Source: Parasphingopyxis algicola
GTDB taxonomy: Bacteria; Pseudomonadota; Alphaproteobacteria; Sphingomonadales; Sphingomonadaceae
Assembly: GCF_013378075.1 (NCBI RefSeq)
Contig: NZ_CP051131.1
Coordinates: 3,298,501-3,362,500, forward strand
Direction: 5' to 3'
DNA length: 64,000 bases
Shown here: positions 45,486 through 54,973 of the stretch, piece after piece
Position numbering within the stretch: position 1 is the stretch's first letter
Layout: each line of letters starts with the position of its first letter
Made by a program: the position numbers and the translations under genes
The notes under the pieces: model-generated
Told to the model about the DNA's origin: nothing
Seen by the model: the letters and a program-made list of their open reading frames with translations, nothing else
Databases searched by the model: none

Positions 45486-46629
45486 ATGGGCGAAGGGCCG
45501 CTGCGAGGGTATACGCGTTCTCGAATTTGCGGGTCTGGGGCCTACCCCGTTCGCTGCGATGATGCTGGCGGACATGGGTGCGGAGATATTGCGCGTCGGA
45601 CGGATCGGCGCACCGTCGCCGGTGGGCGGCGACGAGCGCTTCAACCATCTCCACCATGGGCGGGCGTCGATCGCTGTCGACCTGAAATCGGCAGAAGGGC
45701 TGACTCTGGCCAAGGATCTTGCTGCCAATGCCGACATATTGCTTGAAGGTTTTCGGCCCGGCGCGATGGAAAAACTGGGCCTCGGTCCGGACGTACTCAT
45801 GAATGACAATCCGGAACTCATATACGGGCGCATGACTGGTTGGGGGTAGGACGGTTCGCTGGCGCAAAAGGCCGGGCATGACATCAACTATCTGTCGGTA
45901 ACCGGCGGACTGTATCTGATGGGGCCGCATGACGGACCTCCGGTCCCGCCGCTCAATCTCGTCGGGAATTTCGGCGGCGGCGGCATGCTGATCGTCGCTG
46001 GGCTGCTTGCAGCGCTTGTGGAACGAGCAGGGAGCGGCCGCGGCCAGCTGGTCGACGCGGCGATGGTCGATGGCGCGTCCCTGCTGCTGACCCAGATATT
46101 CGCTTGGTCGCAAATGGGCATCTGGAGAGCCGGGCGGGGCGGAAATCTGCTTGACGGGAGCGCATATTTCTACCGCTGCTATGAGACAGCGGACGCGAAG
46201 TTTCTGGCCGTCGGCGCACTCGATTCGGAGTTTCACGCAGAGTTTCTGCGTGGCCTGGATCTTGATCCGGGCGATTATGGCGATCATCTGAATCCGGTGC
46301 ATTGGGAGGCCCGCAGCACCAGGATTTCAGCCATAGTCAGGCAAAGGTCACAGGCCGAATGGCTCGATATTTTCGATACGCGGGACGCATGCGTCACCCC
46401 GGTTCTGTCGCCGGACGAGGCCGTCGACTATCCGCCCAAAGTGATGCGGAACGTTCATGGCGATGCGGGCATGGGTATGCGGCCCGCGCCGGCACCCCGC
46501 TTCGGTCGGACACCCAGCCATGGTCCGGACGCGGTAGCGTTCGGAATGCGGGAAAGTCTCCGATCTTGGAAAATCGACACCGCCCGCATCGATCGACTGA
46601 TCGGACAACAGTTGGTGGCGATGGATTAG
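45486..46629 (+). pseudogene. CaiB/BaiF CoA-transferase or alpha-methylacyl-CoA racemase, disrupted by frameshift and amber codon
   Basis: A perfect ribosome binding site (AAAGGAGG) precedes the ATG at 45486, which reads MGEGPLRG and then loses frame. Skipping the single T at 45510 continues as IRVLEFAGLGPTPFAAMMLADMGAEILRV, the standard family N-terminus. The same frame then meets TAG at 45847-45849 within TGWG-stop-DGSLAQKAGHDINYLSVTGG, where relatives have Gln, and runs on to 46629. Both catalytic-region segments (GHDINY and the later part) lie behind the lesions. Two independent defects make a nonfunctional gene likely. The frame-1 pieces 45436-45849 and 45919-46629 are its remains. Confidence 0.85.
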
Positions 46630-46738
46630 ATGCTCTTGGGAGGACAGTGACGGCGCGGGCCGGGATGGAGAGATCGGCTTATTCTCTTGGCCGCCACTGG
46701 ACAGAGTTACACAAGCTGAATATACCCAATGCTTGAAA

Positions 46739-46756
46739 ATATACCGATGAGTATAT
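46739..46756. promoter_or_regulatory. ATATAC-N6-GTATAT palindrome, module D site 2
   Basis: ATATAC-CGATGA-GTATAT is a perfect 6+6 inverted repeat; its core ATACC-GATG-AGTAT (46741-46754) aligns with the other module D sites. It lies about 50 bases before the iron alcohol dehydrogenase, which starts the dehydrogenase-TetR-CoA ligase run. Confidence 0.6.
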
Positions 46757-46804
46757 GGGAGGCGGCGAGCGACCGGCAAGAACCGGCGAAGGCCATGAGA
46801 GGAG

Positions 46805-47998
46805 ATGTCTGCGGTGACCCAGTCCGGGCAAATGGTATTTACCTCGACCGAAAGCGTGGTTTTCGGCCGCCCGGCCGCCGAGGCGCTGTCCGATATCGCG
46901 GATGCTCGCGATGCGCGCCGGATATTCTTACTGGCCAGCGAAACGCTGCGTACCAGCACGCCCGAAATCGAACGAATCGAGAAGGCGCTTGGCAAGCGTC
47001 ACGCGACGACGTGGAGCGGATTGGCACCCCATGTGCCGAGAAAGGATGTCGTCGCCGCGGCCGATGCGGCGCGCGCCTGCGACGCCGATCTCATCGTCAC
47101 AGTCGGTGGCGGCTCGGTCACTGACGGCGGAAAGATCGTCTCGCTGCTCCTCAAGCACGGTGTCGATGCGGTCGAAGCGATGGAAGCGCTTCGCGTTTAT
47201 GTGACCGAAGAAGGCGAAGTCGTGAACCCGATAGCCGACGATCCCGATGCCGGTCCGGACGTCCGCACAATCTGTATTCCGACGACCCTGTCCGGCGGTG
47301 AGTTCAACGCCCTCTCCGGCGCGACCGACGAAGTGACCGACCATAAGCAGGGGTATGAGCATCGGGCGATGGCGCCGGTCGCCGTCTTGCTCGATCCCGC
47401 GATGACGGTACACACGCCCGAATGGCTCTGGCTGTCCACCGGGGTGCGGTCCGTCGACCATGCGGTCGAAACTTTGGCCTCGAACCAGTCGAACGATTTT
47501 GCCGACGGGCTGGCCGAGAATGCGTTGCGCATGCTGGCCGAGGGAATGCCGAGGTCCAAGCGCGACCCGAACGATCTCGACGCGCGCCTCAAATGCCAGA
47601 TGGGAGCCTGGCAGTCGATGATCCCGATCATCGGCGGCGTCCCGATGGGCGCCAGCCATGCGATCGGTCATATTCTGGGCGGCGCCTGCGATGTGCCGCA
47701 CGGTTACACCTCCTGCGTGATGTCTCCCTATGTGCTGGCCTGGAATGCCGAGCATGACGACAGCCGCCAAGTTCGTATTCGCGCCGCCTTGGGCGCGGGC
47801 GACAAATCCGCATCGGAGGCGCTCGACGGCATGATCCGGTCCCTCGGCATGCCCCGTACGCTGGCCGAGGTCGATGTCGGTGAAGATCGCTTCGCGCAGG
47901 TTGCCGAGCTGACTCTCGAAGACATTTGGGGCCGCACCAATCCGCGTCCGGTAACCGGCGCGGATGACATTATGACCATCTTGCGGCGCGCCGCATGA
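46805..47998 (+). CDS. Iron-containing alcohol dehydrogenase (maleylacetate-reductase-like)
   Basis: The 397-residue protein has the NAD(P)-binding GGGSVTDGGK (101-110), IPTTLSGGEFNALSGAT, a metal-site helix with STGVRSVDHAVE (His219) and MGASHAIGHILGG, and HGYTSCVMSP. The threonine/glycine-rich region and MGASH-x2-GH are like maleylacetate reductases, but the protein is some 40 residues longer than those. It may reduce maleylacetate or oxidise an alcohol. With a BVMO of hydroxyacetophenone type, a hydroquinone-to-maleylacetate route is conceivable, but no ring-cleavage dioxygenase is present. Its stop overlaps the TetR start. Confidence 0.87.
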   Translation: MSAVTQSGQMVFTSTESVVFGRPAAEALSDIADARDARRIFLLASETLRTSTPEIERIEKALGKRHATTWSGLAPHVPRKDVVAAADAARACDADLIVTVGGGSVTDGGKIVSLLLKHGVDAVEAMEALRVYVTEEGEVVNPIADDPDAGPDVRTICIPTTLSGGEFNALSGATDEVTDHKQGYEHRAMAPVAVLLDPAMTVHTPEWLWLSTGVRSVDHAVETLASNQSNDFADGLAENALRMLAEGMPRSKRDPNDLDARLKCQMGAWQSMIPIIGGVPMGASHAIGHILGGACDVPHGYTSCVMSPYVLAWNAEHDDSRQVRIRAALGAGDKSASEALDGMIRSLGMPRTLAEVDVGEDRFAQVAELTLEDIWGRTNPRPVTGADDIMTILRRAA

Positions 47999-48753
47999 GT
48001 CGCGCCGGCTTCGCCTCGACCGAAATTCCCGCTACTGATCGTCGGACAAGTGCGACGCGAAGAAGGGAAGGGCAATTGGCGAAACTGGAGCTGAAAGACC
48101 GTGGACGGCTGAAGTCGGAATTGCTTGCCTACAAGCGAAACCGGATAGTCGAGGAAGCCGGCCATTTGTTCTATGAACTCGGCTATAGCGGAACGACGCT
48201 GGATGCGCTGGCCGATCGACTCCACGTCACTAAGCCGTTTCTCTATTCCTACTTCAAGAACAAGGATGCGATCCTTGCGGCCATTTGCGAGACGGGCATC
48301 AGCGAATCGCTCGAAGTGCTCGAGCAGGCATTGGCCACTGGCGGCACGCCGCGTGCGCAGCTGATCGAACTTGTCCGTCGCGTCGGACGGATCGTGATCG
48401 AACGGCAGGAACATATCGTCGTCTACCAGCGCGAGATGAAGAATCTCGGCCGGGCCGATTTTCAGCGGATTCTCGGTCTCAGGCACGAATTCGATCATCG
48501 GATTGCGCAGCTGTTGAGAGCCGGAACCCGGGCGGGCGATTTTGCGACCGATGCGGACTCGCTCGTGTCGGTATGGGTCGGCGGCCTGATCAGCTGGATC
48601 CCGGTATGGTTCTCGCCGGGCGGACGGCGGTCCGAGGAGAATGTCATCGACCAGCTTGTCGATGCCTGTCTGCGCATGGCGGGCGCGCGTCCCCTTGATG
48701 ACGATGAACGGCTTGAATCTCCGGACCGCGTGTCCGGCAGAGGACAAGAATAG
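47995..48753 (+). CDS. TetR-family transcriptional regulator (module D)
   Basis: The 252-residue protein has the helix-turn-helix at about residues 47-95 (RIVEEAGHLFYELGY, TTLDALADRLHVTKPFLYSYFKNKDAI) followed by a helical ligand domain. About 45 unusual residues precede the DNA-binding domain. The ATG overlaps the dehydrogenase stop (ATGA), but a TTG at 48076 with AAGGGAAGG before it could be the true start. Sandwiched in an operon with a dehydrogenase and CoA ligase, it is the candidate repressor for the four ATACT-N4-AGTAK palindromes in module D. Confidence 0.9.
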   Translation: MSRAGFASTEIPATDRRTSATRRREGQLAKLELKDRGRLKSELLAYKRNRIVEEAGHLFYELGYSGTTLDALADRLHVTKPFLYSYFKNKDAILAAICETGISESLEVLEQALATGGTPRAQLIELVRRVGRIVIERQEHIVVYQREMKNLGRADFQRILGLRHEFDHRIAQLLRAGTRAGDFATDADSLVSVWVGGLISWIPVWFSPGGRRSEENVIDQLVDACLRMAGARPLDDDERLESPDRVSGRGQE

Positions 48754-48765
48754 GAGCGTGGTGCG

Positions 48766-50400
48766 TTGAGCGACACCGAAGGCATGGCCGACTTTCCCGA
48801 TCCCCGTGTGCCGGACCGGGATCATTGTGTCGCGCGCTACCTCATCGATCGCTGGGCCGTCGAGCGTCCGGAAAAGGATTACGTGATCTTCGAGGACGGC
48901 GAGCGCTGGACCTACGCCGAACTGCGCGAGCGGGTTCGCACCTGCGCGGCGGGGCTGCAGAAACTGGGCGTCCAACATGGCGATACGGTGTCCGTCTGGC
49001 TCCCCAATGGCAAGGATGTGCTGCTGGCCTTTTATGCGATCAACTATCTCGGCGCGGTCTTCGTACCCTTCAACACCGCCTATCGCGGGTCGCTCCTCGC
49101 GCATGTCATCGAAAATGCGGATTCGCGACTGATCATTGCCCACTGCGGACTGGTCGATCGGCTTGCCGAGATCGAGCTTGCCAGTCTCGAAACACTGGTC
49201 GTGACCGGCGCCCTGGAGGACAACCCTACCGATCTCGCGCTGCACGCCTTTGCCGACCTGTCCGACAATGACGGCGAGGTGTCGGATCCGGAACGGCGGA
49301 TCGATCCCTGGGACCCGCAATCGATCATCTACACGTCGGGAACGACGGGCCCGTCGAAAGGCGTGCTGTCTTCCTATCTTCACATGTACAGCAACGCGGG
49401 CCCGGAATCCTGGCCGATGGTGGGCGAGGACGACCGATATCTGGTGGCCGCGCCTATGTTCCACATCGGCGGCATGGGCGCAGCGTTCGTCATGCTGGCC
49501 CGTGGTGCGTCGATTGCCCTGCTCAACAATTATTCGACCGACACCTTCTGGGAGCTTGCCCGCAAATATGAGGCGACGGTTGTTTTCCTGCTCGGCGTCA
49601 TGGCGACGTTCCTGCTCAAGCAGCCGCCGAGCGAACAGGATCGCGCCCACCAGGTCCGGGCGGCATTCATGGTGCCGCTGTCCGACGACGCGCCGGCATT
49701 CACCAAGCGATTCGGCCCCGACATCTATACGATCTTCAACATGACCGAGATTTCCTCGCCGATCGTTTCCGAGCCCAATCCGGTCAAGCGGGGCACGTGC
49801 GGCAAGGTACGGCCGGGCGTGGAGGTGCGGCTGGTCGACCAGAATGATTGCGAAGTCGTGGTCGGCGAGATCGGCGAGATGCTCGTCCGGACCGATCGGT
49901 CTTGGGCGATGAACAGCGGGTATTACCGCAACCCCGAGGCGACGGCCGAAGCTTGGCGCAACGGCTGGTTCCATACGGGCGATGCCTTCAGGCAGGACGA
50001 GGACGGCAATTTCTATTTCGTCGATCGGGTCAAGGATGCGATCCGGCGACGCGGCGAGAATATCTCCTCTTTCGAGGTCGAGGTCGAGGTCTGTACCTAT
50101 CCGCAGGTTCGCGAAGCGGCTGCTATCGGTGTCCCCAGCGAATATAGCGAAGACGAGGTGATGGTGGTCGTAGCGCCAGTTCCCGGTGAAACCATCGATC
50201 CGATCGAACTCAGCACATTTCTTGCCGAACGGATGCCGTATTTCATGGTGCCCAAATATGTCCGGATCGTCGACGAACTGCCGAAAACGCCGTCCGCCAA
50301 GGTGCAGAAGGCCGAACTTCGCAAAGAAGGCGTGACCGCGGACACATGGGATCGCGAGGCCGCCGATATCCGGCTGCGGCGCGAGGTTCTGAGCAGCTAA
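48766..50400 (+). CDS. Acyl-CoA synthetase (AMP-forming), CaiC-like
   Basis: This 544-residue ANL ligase has IIYTSGTTGPSKGVLSSYLH, a fairly rare NMTEISSPIVSEPNPVK form of the adenine motif, HTGDAFRQDEDGNFYFVDRVKDAIRRRGENIS at the hinge and the catalytic lysine in PSAKVQKAELRK. The DAIRRRGENISSFEVE signature is that of crotonobetaine/carnitine-CoA ligases and their relatives. TTG at 48766 has GGAG ten bases upstream; ATG at 48784 is the alternative. It is last in the dehydrogenase-TetR-ligase unit, 60 bases before the receptor. Confidence 0.9.
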   Translation: MSDTEGMADFPDPRVPDRDHCVARYLIDRWAVERPEKDYVIFEDGERWTYAELRERVRTCAAGLQKLGVQHGDTVSVWLPNGKDVLLAFYAINYLGAVFVPFNTAYRGSLLAHVIENADSRLIIAHCGLVDRLAEIELASLETLVVTGALEDNPTDLALHAFADLSDNDGEVSDPERRIDPWDPQSIIYTSGTTGPSKGVLSSYLHMYSNAGPESWPMVGEDDRYLVAAPMFHIGGMGAAFVMLARGASIALLNNYSTDTFWELARKYEATVVFLLGVMATFLLKQPPSEQDRAHQVRAAFMVPLSDDAPAFTKRFGPDIYTIFNMTEISSPIVSEPNPVKRGTCGKVRPGVEVRLVDQNDCEVVVGEIGEMLVRTDRSWAMNSGYYRNPEATAEAWRNGWFHTGDAFRQDEDGNFYFVDRVKDAIRRRGENISSFEVEVEVCTYPQVREAAAIGVPSEYSEDEVMVVVAPVPGETIDPIELSTFLAERMPYFMVPKYVRIVDELPKTPSAKVQKAELRKEGVTADTWDREAADIRLRREVLSS

Positions 50401-50415
50401 AAAATTTCGGCCTGT

Positions 50416-50429
50416 ATACTGATCAGTAG
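50416..50429. promoter_or_regulatory. ATACT-N4-AGTAG palindrome, module D site 3
   Basis: ATACT-GATC-AGTAG contains the perfect palindrome TACTGATCAGTA (50417-50428). It lies 32 bases before the receptor start and overlaps a TATACT stretch that could be a -10 box, a position that would suit repression. Confidence 0.6.
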
Positions 50430-50460
50430 AATAAACGAGAGAAGATAAAGGGAGTAGGCA

Positions 50461-52737
50461 GTGGGTAAATCGAAATCACGGGCGCTGACATTGGCTATAG
50501 CATCCAGTTCGCTGCTGGCGCTCCAGCCCGCCCATGCGCAGGCGTCCGGCGCGGCCGACACGGAATCGGCAAACGCGCCGATCGTCGTCACGGCAACCAG
50601 GCAGAATGCATCGCTGGAAGATACTGCAGGATCGGCATCGGTACTCGGCGCCGACGAGCTTGGGCCGGGCGGCATCCAGAATGTCAGCGATCTTTCCGCG
50701 GCGGTTCCCAATGTCTCGGTGGGCGATCAGTTCGGCGTCAATCGGACCTTCATCCGCGGGATCGGGCTGACCAGTATTGACCTCGGCGCCGACGGCGCGG
50801 TCGCATTCCTGCAGAACGGCGCGATTATCAGCCGACCCGCAGCCCAGCTTTCGGGCTTTTACGATCTTCAACAGGTCGAGGTGCTGCGCGGACCGCAGGG
50901 AACGCTCTACGGCCGCGGCGCAACGGCGGGCGTCATTAATCTCGTCACGACGCGGCCGAGCGATGAACTGGAAGGTTATGGCCGGCTGACCTACGGCAAT
51001 TACGATGCGATCACCGTCGAAGGCGCGGTGGGCGGCCCGATCACCGATGGTGTGATGGCGCGCGTCGCCGGCAGGTATGAAAATCGCGACGGATATGGTG
51101 TGAATCTGTTCACCGGGAACCCGGTCGACGATCGTAACGCTTGGGCCATTCGCGGTTCGTTGCTGTTCGAAGCGGCGCCGGATCTCGAAATACTGGTGGT
51201 CGGCGATTATTTCCGCGAAGACGACAATAATTACGCTTTCCACTATTTCGGCCCGACGGTCGTTCCCGAGGCTGCGCTGCCCGGCGCGGTGCTCGGTGGG
51301 CAGACGATCTTCGATATTGCTGCCGCCGAAGGCCGCGAGCCGGACCTGCGCAACATCTATTCGAACGAGGAGGCGATCAACGATCGCGAGGGTTGGAGCG
51401 CGCAAGCCGTGATCAGTTGGACTCCGGGCGATGTCTCGATCGTTTCGACCACTTCCTATCGCGATTTCGATCGGTTTAACCGCAACGATCTCGACGTCTC
51501 GGACGTCTGGGCGTTCGGGCGGAACGACTATACCGAGCAGAGCGAGTCCTTCAGCCAGGAAATCACCGTCGGCTATGAAAACGGGCCGCTGTCGCTTCTC
51601 GGCGGCGCGATGTATTTCACCGAAGATCTGTTCGGCGAAGTCCGGGTGCCGACGGTCAATCTAGCCGGCTATTTCAATTTCCTGCTGGGCACCAATTTGC
51701 CGGTCGACCTGTTCGATGACGGCAATTTCCTCCAGCGCGGGACGGTTGAGACCGAGGCTTTCGGCGCCTTTCTGCAAGCTTCTTATGAGGTCGTGCCCGA
51801 TCTGACGATCACTGCCGGTGCGCGATACAATTATGAAGAGCGCGTCGGCGTCGGCCGCTTCACCTTCGAAGCGCAGGGGCTCGATGTCCCGACCGACCGG
51901 TCGGCAAGCTGGGACTCGATCACGCCGAAATTCCTCGTCGAATATCGGACGGCCGGGGACACGCTGCTTTATGCCAGCGTGACGCGGGGCTTTAAATCCG
52001 GCGTGATCAATATCGGCAGCGTAAACGATGTCATCGATCCGGAATTCGTCTGGAGCTATGAAGCCGGTTTCAGGACGGAGACGGCGGACAGCAGTTTCGC
52101 GTTGAACGGTTCGGCCTTCTATTATGACTATACCGATCTCCAGATCGGTTTCGTCAACGAGAACAATATCGTCGAAACGATCAACGCCGCGTCGGCGCGG
52201 ATCTGGGGCGTCGAGCTCGAGGCCGTGATGCGCCCGGCGGACAATCTCACGGTCCGGGCCTTTGCGACCTATCTCAATTCCGAATTTCAGGATTTCTGCA
52301 ACGGCTATTATGCCGCGGGCGTTTCCTCTCGCCGGCAATTCCCGGCCTGTCCGGACAATCCGCTGATCAGCGATCTGTCCGGAAATCAGCTGCCCAACGC
52401 GCCCGAGCTGACCGTGGCGCTGTTTGCGGACTATCGGATCGATCTGGGCGGCAATGGTTTTCTCGACCTGTCCGGCGATGTGAATTTGCAGGACGAGGTG
52501 TTTTTCACCGAGTTCAACAATCAGGACGCCCGCCAGCAAAGCTTCGTTCTGGCCAATGCGAGCATCACCTATCGCTCGCCCGACGAGCGCTGGTCACTGG
52601 CCGTTTGGGGCCGCAACCTTTTCGATACCTTTGCGATCGCCAACAACATCACCACGGCACCGCTTTACGGCTTCGTGCGGGTGGGTTCGCTGCGTCCGCC
52701 GCGCACCTATGGCGCGACCTTCGGCGTCAACTTCTAA
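50461..52737 (+). CDS. TonB-dependent outer-membrane receptor (module D, first)
   Basis: The 758-residue protein (GTG start behind GGGAG) has a signal peptide (ALTLAIASSSLLALQPAHAQ), a plug beginning PIVVTATRQNASLEDTAGSASVLG, which differs from the RREE-LQD form of the other four receptors, then VEVLRGPQGTLYGRGATAGVINLVTTRP, and a barrel ending RTYGATFGVNF. The hydrolase and P450 genes follow within 11 bases each, so receptor, hydrolase and P450 probably form one transcript started at the palindromic site 3. Confidence 0.94.
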   Translation: MGKSKSRALTLAIASSSLLALQPAHAQASGAADTESANAPIVVTATRQNASLEDTAGSASVLGADELGPGGIQNVSDLSAAVPNVSVGDQFGVNRTFIRGIGLTSIDLGADGAVAFLQNGAIISRPAAQLSGFYDLQQVEVLRGPQGTLYGRGATAGVINLVTTRPSDELEGYGRLTYGNYDAITVEGAVGGPITDGVMARVAGRYENRDGYGVNLFTGNPVDDRNAWAIRGSLLFEAAPDLEILVVGDYFREDDNNYAFHYFGPTVVPEAALPGAVLGGQTIFDIAAAEGREPDLRNIYSNEEAINDREGWSAQAVISWTPGDVSIVSTTSYRDFDRFNRNDLDVSDVWAFGRNDYTEQSESFSQEITVGYENGPLSLLGGAMYFTEDLFGEVRVPTVNLAGYFNFLLGTNLPVDLFDDGNFLQRGTVETEAFGAFLQASYEVVPDLTITAGARYNYEERVGVGRFTFEAQGLDVPTDRSASWDSITPKFLVEYRTAGDTLLYASVTRGFKSGVINIGSVNDVIDPEFVWSYEAGFRTETADSSFALNGSAFYYDYTDLQIGFVNENNIVETINAASARIWGVELEAVMRPADNLTVRAFATYLNSEFQDFCNGYYAAGVSSRRQFPACPDNPLISDLSGNQLPNAPELTVALFADYRIDLGGNGFLDLSGDVNLQDEVFFTEFNNQDARQQSFVLANASITYRSPDERWSLAVWGRNLFDTFAIANNITTAPLYGFVRVGSLRPPRTYGATFGVNF

Positions 52738-52748
52738 CGGGTCACGGC

Positions 52749-53633
52749 ATGGAGCCCCTTTTCCGGATCGGACGTCATCGCGTTTGGCGGATCGAGGAAT
52801 GGGGCGGCAAATTCGCGCCGCCGCAGGATCTGTTCGCCGAACATGACGAACAGACCTTCGCCGGCGAAGCGGCAGCGTTCACGCCGGATTATCTGCGGGA
52901 TGGCGAGCTTTACGCCTTCCTGCAGAGTTGGTTGATCGATGCCGACGGTGTTCGAATCCTCGTCGATACAGGCGCGGGAAACGGCAAGGACCGTCCGCAT
53001 ATCCCGGTGTTTGGGCAGCTGGATACCGATTTCCTCGCGCGGTTCGGCGAGACCGGCGTCAAGCCGGACGAGATCGACATCGTCGTCTGCACGCATCTGC
53101 ATATCGACCATGTCGGTTGGAACACGCGCTGGGATGGCGAAGACTGGATACCGACATTCCCGAACGCCCGCTACCTGTTTCCAGCGATTGATCGGGAGGT
53201 TTGGGATCCTGCCGGTTCGCATTATGCCGCGATGTTGGGACGCGACGTCAATGCCAATGTGTTCGAGGACAGCGTCAAGTCCGTGCTCGACGACGGACTC
53301 GTCGAACTGGTCAAAAACGGGTTCGAGGTCGGCCCGGGCATCACGATGCGCGACGCCCCGGGGCATACGCCCGGACACATGGTCCTGGACGTTCGCAGCG
53401 AAAGCGATTCCGCCCTGTTCACCCGCGACGTGCTGCATCATCCGATGCAGGTCATCCGGCCCAACTCGAACAGCATCTATTGCGAAAATCGGGCCGTTGC
53501 GGCCGGAACCCGGCGGAGGATCGTCGCGGAGGCAGCATCGCAAGGCGCACGGATCGTCCCGGCGCATTTCGGCGGTACGCACAGCGTTTTCGTCCGGCAG
53601 ACGGATCAGGGCTTCAGGCCTGTAAAGGGGTGA
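52749..53633 (+). CDS. Metallo-beta-lactamase-fold hydrolase (lactonase-like)
   Basis: The 294-residue protein has the metal motif CTHLHIDHVGW (His116, His118, Asp120, His121), the later His in PGHTPGH (residue 206 or 210), the bridging Asp in FTRDVLHH and a C-terminal AHFGGTH. There is no signal peptide, so it is cytoplasmic. The arrangement is that of AiiA/AttM-like lactonases and related ester or thioester hydrolases. Following a BVMO, which makes esters or lactones, a lactone hydrolase would be logical in this module. It starts 11 bases after the receptor stop. Confidence 0.88.
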   Translation: MEPLFRIGRHRVWRIEEWGGKFAPPQDLFAEHDEQTFAGEAAAFTPDYLRDGELYAFLQSWLIDADGVRILVDTGAGNGKDRPHIPVFGQLDTDFLARFGETGVKPDEIDIVVCTHLHIDHVGWNTRWDGEDWIPTFPNARYLFPAIDREVWDPAGSHYAAMLGRDVNANVFEDSVKSVLDDGLVELVKNGFEVGPGITMRDAPGHTPGHMVLDVRSESDSALFTRDVLHHPMQVIRPNSNSIYCENRAVAAGTRRRIVAEAASQGARIVPAHFGGTHSVFVRQTDQGFRPVKG

Positions 53634-53644
53634 GGAGAGCAGAC

Positions 53645-54877
53645 ATGGCCATTAGCGAAACGATCAGTCCATTCAACCCCGACGCGCCGCATCTCAGGGT
53701 CGATCCCTATCCGACATTTGGGGATTTGCGCGAACAGGATCCCGTCCACCGGGCGGAATTCAGCTATTGGGTCGTCAGCCGCTATAACGATGTCCGCAGT
53801 GTCCTCATGGACCGCACGGGGTACGGGCAGGGCGATTTCGTCAAGAATATCCAGCTCTTCTACGGGCCGGATTTCGATGTTCTGGCGCATCCCTCCTACC
53901 GATGGCTGTCGGAAGTCTTTCTCATGCAGGACCCGCCACGGCATACGCGGGTCCGCGGTCTGGTGACGGGCGGGCTCACGGCGAAGCGCGTTCGCGCGAT
54001 GGAGCCGCGCATTCGGGAGATCACCAACCACCTGATCGACGCCTTTATCGATGAAGGGCAAACCGACATGATCGCGAATTTCGCATACGAGCTGCCGGTT
54101 CTCGTAATGTGCGACATGCTCGGCATCGAATCGGAGGATGAACGGCTCGCTTCGGTCATCGACGCGATTGCGCAAAGCTTTATCGTCTTCGAGGCGCGTG
54201 CGTTGGACGAGCAAGAGCTTGAGACAGCCGACCGGGAAATCATTCGGCTCGAGACATTTTTCGCTGAATTGTTCGAACGCCGAAAGGTCGAACCCAAGGA
54301 TGATCTGACGACCGCGCTCGTGCAGTCCGGTACGGCGGAAGATGCTCTGACCCACCATGAGCTCGTAACGGTTGCGATAGGCCTGTTCGGCGCGGGGTTC
54401 GAGACGACCGCACACATGATCGGCAACGGGCTGCTCTGTTTCAGCCGCTTTCGTGATCAATGGCGGAAGTTGCGCGAGGATCCCAAAGGGCTGGCAGCGA
54501 GCGCCGTCAATGAGGTTCTGCGCTATGAGAGCTCCCTGATTGCTACCTATCGGACCGCCCTGGAGCCGCATACGATCCGTGGCCAGGATATCATGCCGGG
54601 GGAGAAGGTGCTGACGCTGATCGGTGCCGCCAATCGCGATCCGAGACAATTTGATCGACCGGACGAATTCGACATCACGCGCGAGGATGCCACCCATATG
54701 AGTTTCGGAGGCGGTATCCACTTTTGCGCCGGAGCCGAGCTCGCGCGGCTCGAAGGCCGCATCGCCTTTACGGAGCTGGCCCGGCGATTACCCCATTTGA
54801 CGGTCGAGACCGAAAGCCCCGCCTGGCGCGAAGGCTTCCTGTTCAGGGGCATGAGCCGTTTGCCTGCCTCCTGGTGA
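53645..54877 (+). CDS. Cytochrome P450
   Basis: The 410-residue soluble P450 has the I-helix AGFET (250-254), the K-helix ExxR at Glu290-Arg293 and the heme loop FGGGIHFCAGAELAR with the thiolate ligand Cys361. The ATG at 53645 gives the typical bacterial start NPDAPHLRVDPYPTFGDLRE; a longer frame upstream is out-of-frame reading of the hydrolase gene. It lies 11 bases after that gene. No ferredoxin or reductase is encoded nearby, so electrons must come from chromosomal partners. It likely hydroxylates the imported substrate. Confidence 0.93.
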   Translation: MAISETISPFNPDAPHLRVDPYPTFGDLREQDPVHRAEFSYWVVSRYNDVRSVLMDRTGYGQGDFVKNIQLFYGPDFDVLAHPSYRWLSEVFLMQDPPRHTRVRGLVTGGLTAKRVRAMEPRIREITNHLIDAFIDEGQTDMIANFAYELPVLVMCDMLGIESEDERLASVIDAIAQSFIVFEARALDEQELETADREIIRLETFFAELFERRKVEPKDDLTTALVQSGTAEDALTHHELVTVAIGLFGAGFETTAHMIGNGLLCFSRFRDQWRKLREDPKGLAASAVNEVLRYESSLIATYRTALEPHTIRGQDIMPGEKVLTLIGAANRDPRQFDRPDEFDITREDATHMSFGGGIHFCAGAELARLEGRIAFTELARRLPHLTVETESPAWREGFLFRGMSRLPASW

Positions 54878-54973
54878 CGAATTCCGGACAGGCCGCCGTG
54901 CGCCGGATTTTCGTCTTCTGGAATTATCTGCCGCGTCTGATTGCCTTTGCGCAACTGTCTGAAAGCAGCCGAT

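Noticed and set aside
45436-46629. Treating the CaiB-family pieces as two separate functional genes or as amber read-through
   Set aside because: The second piece has no ribosome binding site and both pieces align end to end with one family protein; the additional frameshift after MGEGPLRG argues for decay.
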